A stretch of 64,000 nucleotides of DNA from Paenibacillus sp. FSL R5-0912 (GCF_000758605.1 NZ_CP009282.1:3100001-3164000), one strand, 5' to 3'. Positions 41,910 to 51,001 are shown, counted from the stretch's first letter. Notes: a model not told the origin generated them from the sequence alone. Numbers and translations are program-made.

Positions 41910-42383
41910 ATGGAAGTGACATTAAGTAAAGCGGTAGTGGAAGATGCGGCGGCGATTCATGAAATGCAAACCCGGGCGTTCCTGCCCCTGCTCGAGAAAT
42001 ATCAGGATCATGATACGAACCCGGCCAATGAAACCTTAGAAAGAGTAATGGAGCGGTTCAATCAAGCATGTGTAGATTATTACATCATCCGGAATGCCGG
42101 TGTTGCGGCTGGTAGTATTAGAGTCGTGAAGAAAGGGGATAATCATTACTGGATCGGCACAACATTCATCTTGCCGGAATATCAGGGTCAAGGACTTGCC
42201 CAGCAAGTTTTCACCCAGATTGAGCGCATCTATGCTGACGCTAAGTCTTGGGGGCTGGCTACCATCGTGCAAGATGAAAGAAACTGCTACTTGTATGAGA
42301 AGCTGGGTTACAGAAGAACAGGTGAGACCAAAGAGATCAATGACAAGCTGACGTTGTGCTTTTATGAAAAAAAGCTTGTTTAA
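41910..42383 (+). CDS. GNAT family acetyltransferase
   Basis: A 157-residue N-acetyltransferase. WIGTTFILPEYQGQGLAQQVFTQIE holds the acetyl-CoA-binding QGQGLA loop, and LATIVQDERNCYLYEKLGYRRTGE the C-terminal block. CTGGAGGTA precedes the ATG. It is probably co-transcribed with the preceding GNAT gene. They are not close paralogues. Acceptor unknown. Confidence 0.9.
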   Translation: MEVTLSKAVVEDAAAIHEMQTRAFLPLLEKYQDHDTNPANETLERVMERFNQACVDYYIIRNAGVAAGSIRVVKKGDNHYWIGTTFILPEYQGQGLAQQVFTQIERIYADAKSWGLATIVQDERNCYLYEKLGYRRTGETKEINDKLTLCFYEKKLV

Positions 42384-42412
42384 GGTTCACGTTAACGTTA
42401 AGAGATGAAGCT

Positions 42413-42535
42413 ATAAAATGTTGTATTTATTGCAACTTTGATTCATAAGTAACTAAGTTTTCAAGGGATTGTTGTATGAAAATTTTCGATTAGGGACGTT
42501 TTAAGGAGGAGAATGTTGCATTTTGTGCAGGATTG
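42413..42535 (+). repeat. 130-bp dispersed intergenic repeat, copy C
   Basis: Head AATGTTGTA...ATTGCAACTT and centre GATTGTTGTATGAAA match the other copies. The second half is 8 bp shorter and the ATACAA half of the central hairpin is lost. It lies between the GNAT and dioxygenase genes. Confidence 0.78.
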
Positions 42536-42601
42536 TAAATCGTAAGAGACATAGACAAACGCTTGACAAGCGGATTAATAAAAAGTAAAGTGAGAATATA
42601 A

Positions 42602-42655
42602 ATTATCTTAACTTAAAGATAATATTCAATCTAATATCTTAAAGTAAAGATATTA
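42602..42655. promoter_or_regulatory. Paired operators before the dioxygenase gene
   Basis: ATTATCTT/AAGATAAT (42602-42623) and TAATATCTT/AAGATATTA (42632-42655), each with a 6-nt spacer and perfect arms, have centres 31 bp apart. This resembles sites of MarR-type quinone sensors such as MhqR. Confidence 0.72.
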
Positions 42656-42706
42656 TAAGCTGTACTAGTTGCTACTTAAAATTTATCAAAACAGGAGTGA
42701 ATTCAA

Positions 42707-43645
42707 ATGAACAAACAAACTATGGGCATTCATCATATCACCGCAATTGTCGGCCATCCGCAGGAAAATATGGATTTTTATGCAGGCGTATTGGGACTCC
42801 GGCTGGTTAAGCAAACCGTCAATTTCGACGATCCCGGAACGTATCACTTTTACTTCGGCAACAATGGTGGCAAGCCGGGGACCATTATCACCTTCTTCCC
42901 TTGGGCAGATGCGTATCAGGGTAAAATCGGCGGGGGTCAGGTCGGCGTTACTTCATATGTGATTCCGGTAGGGGCGATGGCTTTCTGGAGAGAAAGACTG
43001 ACGAAGTTTAAGGTTGCTTTTACCGAAATGGAGCGGTTTGGCGAGCAGTACCTGGAATTCGATGATCCGCATGGTCTTCATCTCGAACTGGTGGAACGGG
43101 AGGCAGGAGAACGTAACGAATGGACCTTCGGCGGGGTAACACCAGAGGTTGCGATCAAGGGTTTCGGCGGTGCTACACTACTGTCCACGCATCCGGAACA
43201 AACGGCGGAGCTGCTGGAGAAGGTGATGGGACTTACATTCGTAGGACAAGAAGGCGATGTCGCCCGTTACCATTCTACTGCGGACATCGGAAATGTAGTT
43301 GAACTCAAGGTAACTGCGGTGCAGCGCGGCGAAATGGGTGTCGGCACCGTGCATCATATTGCCTGGAGAGCGAAGGATGATCAGGATCAGCTTGAATGGC
43401 AGGATTATGTGCATGATAATGGATATGGAGTAACGCCAGTTCAGGACCGGAATTACTTCAATGCCATCTATTTCAGAGAGCATGGGGAGATCCTGTTTGA
43501 GATTGCTACTGATCCTCCAGGCTTCGCCCATGATGAATCGCCGGAAACAATGGGTAGCCACCTGATGCTGCCGGAACAATATGAGCCGCATAGAGAACAG
43601 CTCGAACAGGTATTGCTGCCGTTCACAGTAAGAACACTTGACTAA
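42707..43645 (+). CDS. Ring-cleaving dioxygenase, VOC family (MhqO-like)
   Basis: A 312-residue protein with two vicinal-oxygen-chelate domains: GIHHITAIVGHPQENMDFYAGVLGLRLVKQT at the start and VGTVHHIAWRAKDD in the second half. The likely iron ligands are H9 or H10, the His in VHHIAW and E in EILFEIATD. It resembles MhqO/MhqA-type extradiol dioxygenases used against hydroquinones. Strong double operators lie upstream. A flavin reductase gene follows after 30 bp, so the two probably form a quinone or catechol detoxification operon. Confidence 0.88.
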   Translation: MNKQTMGIHHITAIVGHPQENMDFYAGVLGLRLVKQTVNFDDPGTYHFYFGNNGGKPGTIITFFPWADAYQGKIGGGQVGVTSYVIPVGAMAFWRERLTKFKVAFTEMERFGEQYLEFDDPHGLHLELVEREAGERNEWTFGGVTPEVAIKGFGGATLLSTHPEQTAELLEKVMGLTFVGQEGDVARYHSTADIGNVVELKVTAVQRGEMGVGTVHHIAWRAKDDQDQLEWQDYVHDNGYGVTPVQDRNYFNAIYFREHGEILFEIATDPPGFAHDESPETMGSHLMLPEQYEPHREQLEQVLLPFTVRTLD

Positions 43646-43675
43646 TTCAGCTTCAAATGAAGAGGAGGCACAATC

Positions 43676-44269
43676 ATGATTTCAATTGATCCACTGCAGA
43701 ATAGCGAGCGGGATAATTATAAGCTTCTCACCGGGAGCATTATCCCGCGGCCGATTGCTTTTGTCACGACGATGTCGGGGGAGGGGATCTTGAATGGTGC
43801 GCCGTTCAGCTACTTCAATATTGTTTCCTCCAACCCGCCGATGATCTCCATCTCGATTCAGCATGCTGCGGGCCAGTCCAAGGATACGGCACGGAATATT
43901 AAGCAGACGAAGGAGTTTGTCGTTCATATTGTGGATCAGCAGAATGTCGGGCAGGTAAATATCACCGCAGCGCCACTGCCTCCGGACCAGAGTGAAGTAG
44001 CTTTAGCGGGACTGACGCCTGTAGATAGCCTGCAGATTGCTGTTCCGGGGGTTAAAGAAGCGAAGGTGCGGATGGAATGTACACTTGAGCATTGCCTGGA
44101 GCTGCCTAATAATGACCTGATTATCGGCAGGATTGTACAGTTTCATATTGACGAGCAGATCTACGATATGGGGAGAATTGATGCGGTGAAATTAGGAGCG
44201 GTAAGCCGTCTGGCGGGGAATAATTATGCAGGGATTGGTGAGATTTACACCATAGAGCGTCCTGTTTAA
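43676..44269 (+). CDS. Flavin reductase family protein
   Basis: A 197-residue FMN-binding split-barrel protein. LLTGSIIPRPIAFVTTMSGEGILNGAPFSYFNIVSSNPPMISISI is the FMN-binding core, and HDTARNI-like KDTARNIKQTKEFVVHIV follows. It reduces flavin or acts directly on quinone-like substrates. GAGGAGG precedes ATG 43676. It is 30 bp after the dioxygenase gene and very likely in the same operon. Confidence 0.9.
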   Translation: MISIDPLQNSERDNYKLLTGSIIPRPIAFVTTMSGEGILNGAPFSYFNIVSSNPPMISISIQHAAGQSKDTARNIKQTKEFVVHIVDQQNVGQVNITAAPLPPDQSEVALAGLTPVDSLQIAVPGVKEAKVRMECTLEHCLELPNNDLIIGRIVQFHIDEQIYDMGRIDAVKLGAVSRLAGNNYAGIGEIYTIERPV

Positions 44270-44337
44270 TAGCTGGGCTGGTAAGCAGGCGTCATAGGGT
44301 GTCTGTTATACTCAGTTTCTTATATCTGAACAACAAA

Positions 44338-44361
44338 AACCCTGGCGCAAGCGCCAGGGTT
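44338..44361 (+). terminator. Hairpin after the flavin reductase gene
   Basis: A perfect 11-bp stem AACCCTGGCGC/GCGCCAGGGTT with a 2-nt spacer but no T-run; termination is possible but not certain. Confidence 0.55.
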
Positions 44362-44570
44362 AATGATGTATCGGGAAGTATTGCATACAAAGAAGTAATA
44401 TGTTAATGTTAAAGAACTGTTGATTTTTTTAATGAAAATAACGTAGGTTATGCATCTTACTTATATTTTAATTATAGCAAATGGACATCCGGTTTGTCAA
44501 CCCGCCAGTTTGGGATTATTGCAGCGGGGAAGATAAGGAATATCATTCAAGAAAAGGGAGTGGTCGGGTG

Positions 44571-46991
44571 ATGGAGAAGATAAGCAGCTGGGAGCAGGAA
44601 CAGGAGTGGCTGGAGCAGGTAAAAGAAAAGCTGAAATTGGGGATTGCTAACCTGGAGCCGGAGGTTGGCCGGTTAAAGGAGCAGGCAACAGATATCCGCA
44701 AAAGATTCTGGGAAGAGGTAACGGTGAATACCAGCACCCAGGAAGACTTCGAGGAGAGCTTCTTTACCATAACTCAGCAGGATGCCGTCTTATCCGAGCG
44801 GGAACGCAGCCACGCGCGGAAGCTGCAGCAGTGGAAGAATATGAAGCGGCTGCTGCCGTCCCCCTATTTCGGGCGGATTGATTTTCATGAGGATGGCCAG
44901 AGTGCTGAAGAACAAGTCTATGTCGGTGTCTCCTCCTTCGTAGATACAGACGGGCTGAGCTTTGTGGTCTATGACTGGCGCACTCCGATTGCGAGCCTGT
45001 ACTATGACTATCCGCCTGGAAAAGCAGCCTTCGACACACCGGGAGGACGGATCAGCGGAACCATGAGTCTGAAGCGGCAGTACCAGATCCGTAACGGCCA
45101 GCTTCAGCATCTGTTCGATGCGAATGTAACGATCGGCGACGAATTGCTGCAGCAGGTGCTCGGCAAGGGTGCGGATGCCCAAATGAAAAGTATCGTGGCA
45201 ACCATCCAGGCGGAACAGAACGCGATCATTCGCAACGATAACAGCCAGATGCTCATTGTGCAGGGAGCGGCCGGCAGCGGCAAAACATCAGCAGCGCTGC
45301 AGCGTGTAGCTTACCTGCTGTATAAACACCGAGAGCGGCTCTCGGCGGATCAGATCGTGCTGTTCTCCCCTAACCCGATGTTCAACAGCTATGTGTCTAC
45401 TGTTCTCCCCGAACTGGGTGAAGAGAATATGCAGCAGACGACCTTTCAGGAATATCTGGAAACTTGGCTAAGTCCGGAATTCCGGCTTGAAGATCCGTTT
45501 GATCAGATTGAATATGTATTGACCGGGGAACAGGACAGGGGTTATGGCTCCCGTCTTCAGGCCATTGAGTATAAGGCATCGGAAGCCTTCCTACGGGCAC
45601 TTCAGGGCTATTCGCTGTGGCTGAAGCAAGAGGGCATGCGGTTTAACGACATCTGTTTCGGGGACCGCGTGCTGATCTCAGGAGAGCAGATCAAGACCAG
45701 GCTGTATAGCTATGATCCTTCGATTCGTCTGCCGAACCGCGTCACCCTGGTGCAGAAATGGCTGCTGGAAGAGCTGTCCAGACTGCAAAAGGAGGAGCAG
45801 GGAGCGTCCTGGGTACAGGAGGAGATGAATTACCTCGATAATGAGCAATACGCTAAGGTATACGGCATGCTGCACAGAGAGAAGGGGGTGTTTGGCTTTG
45901 CTGAGAAATACCTCCGGCTTCAGGAAATGCTGGTGCACAAACGTGAGCTGGATGAGAGTGATTTTGATTATGCCGAACGGGAGGAAGAGCTGCTGGGCCA
46001 GATGATCGTGAAGGAGCAGTTCAGACCTCTGAGACGGGGAATCAAGCGGTTCACATTTATCGACATGAGCGGATTATACTGCCAGCTCTTCACTGATGAA
46101 CAGGCCTACAGGGAAATGACAGGTGAAGCGGAGATGCCGGAGCTTTGGCCGGAGATCTGTGCGCAGACTAAGGATAAGCTGAGCGGGCAGGAACTCTTTT
46201 ATGAAGATGCGACACCCTATTTGTATTTAAAAGAGCTGATCGAAGGCGTCCGGACGAATACGCAGGTGCGGCATATTTTCGTTGATGAGGGCCAGGACTA
46301 TTCCATGTTCCAGTATGAGTTTCTCAAAAAGCTGTTTCCCCGCGCCCGTATGACGGTCCTTGGTGATTTCGGCCAGGCGATCTTCACACAGGCGACGAAT
46401 CTGTCAGGTGAGAGTTCACCGCTGGTTCAGCTATATGGAGCGGCGGAGACTACGCAGTACCAGCTGGTGCGCAGCTACCGCTCGACGTTTGAGATCGTGG
46501 AGTTCACGAAGCCGCTGTTGCCCGGCGGTGAGTCGATTGTCCCTTTTGAGCGGAGAGGCAGACAGCCTGTTCTAACTAAGCTGGAGAGCCATGAGACGAA
46601 GGCCGAACACATAGTGAAAGATCTTGCCACGCTTCACGCGGAAGGGTACACTTCAATTGCCGTGATTACGAAGACTGCGGCTGAGAGTATAGAAGCTTAT
46701 AATTTGTTGACCGCCGGAGGTGCCGCTGAGCTGCGGCTGATCACGAAGAACACGCCTACTTTTGAGAAAGGGGTACAGGTGATTCCTGCTTATCTGGCCA
46801 AAGGCGTAGAGTTCGACGCTGTGCTGATCTACGATGCTTCCCCGCAGACGTATCAGAGGGAGAGCGAGCGGAAGCTTTTCTATACCGCATGTACAAGGGC
46901 GATGCATGTGCTTCAGCTGTACACGACAGGGGAATGGACGCCTTTCATCCGGGAAGTAGACCCGGCATTGTATGAACTGGCGGAGCACTAA
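44571..46991 (+). CDS. helD: RNA polymerase recycling motor ATPase HelD
   Basis: An 806-residue superfamily 1 helicase-like protein. The N-terminal coiled coil (about residues 5-60, EQEQEWLEQVKEKL...LKEQATDI) would reach into the RNA polymerase secondary channel. Walker A is GAAGSGKT (residues 232-239), motif II is VDEGQDYS and a C-terminal FYTACTRAMHVLQLYT is the UvrD-type motif VI. HelD removes stalled RNA polymerase from DNA. GGGAG lies ten bases before ATG 44571; earlier in-frame starts lack a binding site. It can give rifampicin tolerance in some species. Confidence 0.9.
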   Translation: MEKISSWEQEQEWLEQVKEKLKLGIANLEPEVGRLKEQATDIRKRFWEEVTVNTSTQEDFEESFFTITQQDAVLSERERSHARKLQQWKNMKRLLPSPYFGRIDFHEDGQSAEEQVYVGVSSFVDTDGLSFVVYDWRTPIASLYYDYPPGKAAFDTPGGRISGTMSLKRQYQIRNGQLQHLFDANVTIGDELLQQVLGKGADAQMKSIVATIQAEQNAIIRNDNSQMLIVQGAAGSGKTSAALQRVAYLLYKHRERLSADQIVLFSPNPMFNSYVSTVLPELGEENMQQTTFQEYLETWLSPEFRLEDPFDQIEYVLTGEQDRGYGSRLQAIEYKASEAFLRALQGYSLWLKQEGMRFNDICFGDRVLISGEQIKTRLYSYDPSIRLPNRVTLVQKWLLEELSRLQKEEQGASWVQEEMNYLDNEQYAKVYGMLHREKGVFGFAEKYLRLQEMLVHKRELDESDFDYAEREEELLGQMIVKEQFRPLRRGIKRFTFIDMSGLYCQLFTDEQAYREMTGEAEMPELWPEICAQTKDKLSGQELFYEDATPYLYLKELIEGVRTNTQVRHIFVDEGQDYSMFQYEFLKKLFPRARMTVLGDFGQAIFTQATNLSGESSPLVQLYGAAETTQYQLVRSYRSTFEIVEFTKPLLPGGESIVPFERRGRQPVLTKLESHETKAEHIVKDLATLHAEGYTSIAVITKTAAESIEAYNLLTAGGAAELRLITKNTPTFEKGVQVIPAYLAKGVEFDAVLIYDASPQTYQRESERKLFYTACTRAMHVLQLYTTGEWTPFIREVDPALYELAEH

Positions 46992-47032
46992 GCACAGGTT
47001 ATACCCTGAGATTTCTTGAAAGGAGTGGATGC

Positions 47033-47776
47033 ATGCTTATTTCCAGTCATTTGAACAAGTATAGACAGACGATTCTTGAGCTCCCGGAAGATAAAAAGCT
47101 GTCTAAAGCGGAACTGCTGGCCAGTGATCTGCTCATGAAGCGCAGCGGCCTGCTTGAAATGTATTACGCTCCACACAACGAGTATGTCAATCCTGCTGCC
47201 AAAGTAGTGATTATCGGAATTACGCCCGGATGGACACAATTGAGGATAGCGCTGCAGGCAGCCAAAGCCGGTCTTAAAGCTGGACTCTCCGATGAGGCAG
47301 TGTGCAGGCTGGCGAAAGAAGCGGCCGGCTTCGCCGGCACCATGAGAACCCATTTAACTGACATGCTGGACGCGCTTGAACTGCATCGATATCTGGGTGC
47401 CGAATCTTGCGGGGATTTGTTTCAGGATCAGCATGAGCTGCTGCATACCACTTCTCTGCTGCGGTTTCCGGTTTTTGTAGCGGGGAATAATTATAACGGA
47501 ACCCATCCCCATCTGTTGACCAACCCTTTTCTGAACCAGACTGCTTTGCGCTCATTGCAAGATGAACTCAGTCTCATGAATCAGCCGATAATCATACCTC
47601 TGGGCAAAAATGTAGAGCAGGTGCTTCAGCAGCTTGCGGCGGACGGGGTGCTGGATGCACGAGATTGTCTGTGGGGATTCCCTCATCCTTCCGGCGCCAA
47701 TGGACATCGACATAAGCAGTTTGCCAGCCATCAGGAGTCCATGCGAAATAAGATACGTGCGCTTAGCGGTAAATGA
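47033..47776 (+). CDS. Uracil-DNA glycosylase superfamily-like protein
   Basis: A 247-residue protein with a UDG-like fold. VVIIGITPGWTQ (residues 58-69) occupies the position of the catalytic loop and FPHPSGANGHR (216-226) that of the HPSP-type leucine loop. The first loop lacks the Asp or Asn that activates water in ordinary uracil-DNA glycosylases. It may be inactive or use another mechanism. AAAGGAGTGG precedes ATG 47033. It is downstream of helD by 41 bp and probably co-transcribed. Confidence 0.7.
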   Translation: MLISSHLNKYRQTILELPEDKKLSKAELLASDLLMKRSGLLEMYYAPHNEYVNPAAKVVIIGITPGWTQLRIALQAAKAGLKAGLSDEAVCRLAKEAAGFAGTMRTHLTDMLDALELHRYLGAESCGDLFQDQHELLHTTSLLRFPVFVAGNNYNGTHPHLLTNPFLNQTALRSLQDELSLMNQPIIIPLGKNVEQVLQQLAADGVLDARDCLWGFPHPSGANGHRHKQFASHQESMRNKIRALSGK

Positions 47777-47984
47777 ATAACGCTCTGAATACCATATGAT
47801 AAAGAAAATATGAACAGTAACCGACCGGCTGCGCTGCAGCTGGTTTTTTGGTATTTAGTAAATTATGATTTTCGTTTGTTGTGGATGAATCCTGCTGAAT
47901 CTCCTGGATTTCCCCAGACGGGCCAAAGGAGGAAATGAGGAGCATTAGCAAGTAGCCGAAGTACTGCAAAGCGAAGATCCGCAA

Positions 47985-48347
47985 ATGAATTTGCGGACGG
48001 TCAGGTACTACACACAGATTGGTATGCTTCCACCGCTCGAGCTGGTTGGCAACAAGCGGGCGTATACGGATAAGCATCTGCATTATTTACGCGCCATTCT
48101 GGTATTGTCCAAGGGCGGCGACACACTCTCCTCGGCTCAAGAGAAATTAGCGGATCTGGCGATGGATGAAGTGATTAAGATTGGTGAGAACCTGCGTTTG
48201 TATCAGTCAGACCAGATGATCCGAAACGAAATGTTTGTTGTCAATGAAGATGTGATTCTCTCGGTGAGTCCGCGTATCCCGCCAGCATTGAAAGATAAGA
48301 TGATCGAAACCGTCACCCGGTTACTTAAGGAGGAGGGACACTCATGA
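47985..48347 (+). CDS. MerR-like regulator, probably frameshifted at its start
   Basis: A 120-residue frame beginning MNLRTVRYYTQIGMLPPLELVGNKRAYTDKHLHYLRAI, a MerR-type HTH. The expected first helix is readable upstream in the same frame as QVAEVLQSEDPQ, but a TAG (47946-47948) blocks it. A strong AGGAGG and ATG 47935 lie in another frame; adding one base near 47949 would join them. Starting at ATG 47985 would omit the first helix and has no binding site. It overlaps the next gene by four bases. Either a damaged gene or a sequencing error. Confidence 0.6.
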   Translation: MNLRTVRYYTQIGMLPPLELVGNKRAYTDKHLHYLRAILVLSKGGDTLSSAQEKLADLAMDEVIKIGENLRLYQSDQMIRNEMFVVNEDVILSVSPRIPPALKDKMIETVTRLLKEEGHS

Positions 48348-48874
48348 TACAAGTCCGCTACGCTAAATCTGCAATTGAAAATGAAGAAGGCATGAATCAT
48401 CTCTGGCTTCAGATTACTCCGCTGGGTTCAGTCCAGAATGCCCGGGTGCAGATTACTCTGCCGGCAGGACTTCACCGGATGCGTAATCTAAATGGTGCCG
48501 ACGAGGACAACGCAGGGGTGATATCGGTTCTTGATCCGCTGGCTGTAGCGGATCTGTTCCTCGAAATTTTTACACTGGAGCCAATCCCCTGCGGGATGCA
48601 CTATATTACTGTTGAACTGTCATACAAAGACTGTGTAGGATCGGTCACCAGTATCAGGCAGGAGATTCCGCTTATTGTCGTACCCGAAGAAGAGTCCGGG
48701 GATATTGATACCGATGAGGAAGTGGTGCGAAGAATTAAAGAACTGCAGCTTCTGCCTGGCAGTGGTGGGATGAAGGAGGATAACGAATACCTCCCGGTTA
48801 AGCTGATCAGGATGGACTCCAGTACTGTATCCGAATGGGAGAAGAAGTACCGCGTTGAAGGGGCAATTGAATAG
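48344..48874 (+). CDS. Hypothetical protein paired with a MerR-like regulator
   Basis: A 176-residue soluble protein of unknown function. The first 125 residues look beta-rich (HLWLQITPLGSVQNARVQITLPAGLHRMRNL...GMHYITVELSYKD), as in a single beta-sandwich, and the tail is acidic and helical (EEESGDIDTDEEVVRRIKELQ). There is no signal peptide. ATG 48344 overlaps the MerR-like stop (ATGA) and GGAGGAGG precedes it. The pair may be the regulator and a substrate or adaptor of a larger system that is missing here. Confidence 0.6.
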   Translation: MIQVRYAKSAIENEEGMNHLWLQITPLGSVQNARVQITLPAGLHRMRNLNGADEDNAGVISVLDPLAVADLFLEIFTLEPIPCGMHYITVELSYKDCVGSVTSIRQEIPLIVVPEEESGDIDTDEEVVRRIKELQLLPGSGGMKEDNEYLPVKLIRMDSSTVSEWEKKYRVEGAIE

Positions 48875-48922
48875 TATATTAGTTTTTTAGAGAATCCTGC
48901 TCATCATGGGTTAGAAAAGAAG

Positions 48923-48948
48923 AGCCAGCGGACAAATGACCGCTGGCT
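48923..48948 (+). terminator. Hairpin after the MerR-like pair
   Basis: AGCCAGCGG (48923-48931) pairs perfectly with CCGCTGGCT (48940-48948), without a T-run. Confidence 0.55.
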
Positions 48949-49065
48949 AGAAAACCAATTCACCCGTTAGGGTGATTAGAACGAACTGGATAAGCTCAGA
49001 GGGGAGGGGAAGCGGAATTAGTTGGATTTCCTCCACTTGCTGATGAACGAATGGTAGCATCTATA

Positions 49066-49148
49066 CCAACAGTTGGAAAAACAACACTTAAATTTGCCCA
49101 ATTCATCGACAGTAGCAAAAACGAACTAGATTAGATGCTGTTTTTCCA
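49066..49148. repeat. Non-coding region with a 75-bp inverted-repeat element
   Basis: In the gene-free stretch 48949-49395, CCAAC-A-GTTGG (49066-49076) is followed by a 13-nt near-perfect inverted pair, TGGAAAAACAACA (49074-49086) and TGCTGTTTTTCCA (49136-49148). It looks like a small palindromic repeat; no second copy is in the window. The rest of the gap shows no gene. Confidence 0.4.
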
Positions 49149-49395
49149 CTTGCTTCCGTATATCCCGCGGAACTGGGCTAATTAAGATACCTTTATCCAC
49201 TTGTTTGCCGCTAAAGAGGTAATTCGGGGGTAAAAGTGCACCTGATTCTGGTGGAAGTGGGCTGTTGCAGCCGTTGGGAGCTCTTCAGCTTCCTACCGCC
49301 CGTTGGCTGTATCTCCTCATTGACCCACCTTGGTGTTAGGAGATGAGAGGTTATGTTTCGGCTGTTAAACCAGCTTGCTGCTATTAAGCAGCAAC

Positions 49396-50361
49396 TCAAG
49401 GATTCATGCTGTTCCACAGCGCCTGGAAAGCACCGGATTCGACTTCGAAGAATACCGGAGCATTGCCGTAGCGTACCAGTCCCTGGCCGAATAGGGTCAG
49501 CTCCACCCGGGCCTTGTCATCCAGCTGCAGGTAGATGATCTTGCGGTCTTCACTGTCATAGATGCCTTGCTCCGTCAGCGGCTCTGCTGCCAGTGGTTTG
49601 GCGGCATTAAGCGCGCTCAGGAAGCCATCCAGCGCGGCACCCTCCGGCAGCGGCAGGTACTGCTGCTGGCCGTTGTTCCAGCTGCTGAAGCTCTCCCACT
49701 GGGCGGAGGCAATGCGGCCTTCCAGATTCAGCTTGCCGAACAGATCAGCGCCGCTGCTTATTGTAATGCCATTCGTGTGTTCATACAGCTCCGCATATAC
49801 CTGGCCATCAATCTCCGTATAGGACATCACCAGGAACCCGGAATCGTAACCCTTCACAGTGTAGATATCCGCTTCGCCAATATTGGAGGCCAGCTCGATA
49901 TAGTCATCCTTGCCGCTCCATTCATCGATGCCGCCTGTCGTCCGGCCCAGCTTCTCGCCGAGCAGTGCGGGGGCATCGGCCGCATCGATACGGGTCGCCG
50001 CTTGCGTATAGATATTGCCCTTATATACGACAAGGGCGATCATATCTGCTGAAACACCGGAGCTTTTATCCGGCAGCTCTATCTTGGGAATGACGATACC
50101 TGCCGAGGTACCCGCAGCGGGCGTGCCCGGATCTACCTGAGCCACTTGACCCGGGGAGGCTGTTCCATTCAGCTGCTGCATAATGCTTGGTCCGGCCAAG
50201 CCGATTCCGGCGGCGAGCAGCACACTTGCTGCCACATAGACTATTTTACGCGGACGGCGTTTCTGCTCCATTTTATCGACTAATCCTTGTTTCATTGTTT
50301 GACTGGATTTCATTGAATTCACCGCTTTCTTATAGTTTGTACGAAATTCTTCTTCCTTCAC
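49396..50361 (-). CDS. Probable anti-sigma factor with extracellular domain
   Basis: A 321-residue single-pass membrane protein. A basic cytoplasmic N-terminus (about 1-38), one membrane helix (IVYVAASVLLAAGIGLAGPSI) and a large extracellular domain follow. Its start overlaps the stop of the ECF sigma gene by four bases (ATGA at 50358-50361), the classical arrangement of a sigma/anti-sigma pair. No zinc-binding ZAS motif is seen, so binding of sigma would be by another fold. The extracellular domain resembles DUF4179-like proteins only loosely. Confidence 0.75.
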   Translation of the reverse strand: MKEEEFRTNYKKAVNSMKSSQTMKQGLVDKMEQKRRPRKIVYVAASVLLAAGIGLAGPSIMQQLNGTASPGQVAQVDPGTPAAGTSAGIVIPKIELPDKSSGVSADMIALVVYKGNIYTQAATRIDAADAPALLGEKLGRTTGGIDEWSGKDDYIELASNIGEADIYTVKGYDSGFLVMSYTEIDGQVYAELYEHTNGITISSGADLFGKLNLEGRIASAQWESFSSWNNGQQQYLPLPEGAALDGFLSALNAAKPLAAEPLTEQGIYDSEDRKIIYLQLDDKARVELTLFGQGLVRYGNAPVFFEVESGAFQALWNSMNP

Positions 50362-50852
50362 TCCGGTTCCGCTCCTTCCAGCTCCAGTTTTAACAGCTGA
50401 CGTCCCCGCTGAAGTCTCATCTTCACGGCAGACTCGCTGATTTGCAGAATCCTGCTGATTTCCTGGATGGGGTAATCCTCGTAATAATACAGGTGAATCA
50501 CCGTTTTATACTTTACCGGCATCGCCAGCACAAGCTGCAGGATCGCCATATCCTCGGGAGTGTTGGCCGCGACCGGCTCAGTGCCCTCCAGCTTGACTTC
50601 GCGCTTGCGCCAGCCCCTGCCCAGCAGATTTTTACAATGATTGGTGATTACCCGGATCAGCCATGCCTTCTGATGTTCGTCATCCTTAAATGCGGGAGCT
50701 TTCTCCATCAGCTTAATGAAGGTATCCTGAGTGGCTTCTTCGGCATCCTGGCGGCTGCCCAGATGGATCAGGGCAATCCGGAACAGCATATCTGAGTAGA
50801 CCTCGTAACTTTGTATCACATGATTGCCCGGCCGGGTCATGGGTTGCTGCAT
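50358..50852 (-). CDS. ECF-type RNA polymerase sigma factor
   Basis: A 164-residue sigma-70 family protein. Region 2 is LFRIALIHLGSRQDAEEATQDTFIKLMEKAPAF...HQKAWLIRVITNHCKN and region 4 is LAMPVKYKTVIHLYYYEDYPIQEISRILQISESAVKMRLQRGRQLLKLEL. AAAGGAGGG precedes the ATG. It directs transcription in response to a cell-surface signal relayed by the downstream membrane protein. Its own promoter was not identified. Confidence 0.92.
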   Translation of the reverse strand: MQQPMTRPGNHVIQSYEVYSDMLFRIALIHLGSRQDAEEATQDTFIKLMEKAPAFKDDEHQKAWLIRVITNHCKNLLGRGWRKREVKLEGTEPVAANTPEDMAILQLVLAMPVKYKTVIHLYYYEDYPIQEISRILQISESAVKMRLQRGRQLLKLELEGAEPE

Positions 50853-50955
50853 GAGGTTATGCCCTCCTTTACCTATAACACCCTTAAGGACGGTATTTGG
50901 TCACATTTTGTTTCCGGTTATTTTATTTGTGCTGCATTCCTGTTGCCTGGCATAC

Positions 50956-51001
50956 GAAAAAACAGGGGAGGAGGAAGTCCTGAGACTTCCTCCTCCCCTG
51001 T
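50956..51001 (-). terminator. Terminator of the secreted GH16 gene
   Basis: A perfect 18-bp stem (50962-50979 with 50984-51001) with a CTGA loop; on the minus strand it is followed by six T. The longest perfect terminator stem in the window. Confidence 0.93.

Noticed and set aside
44481..44571. An earlier start of helD at ATG 44481
   Set aside because: It has no Shine-Dalgarno and adds 30 residues unlike the family; GGGAG lies properly before ATG 44571.
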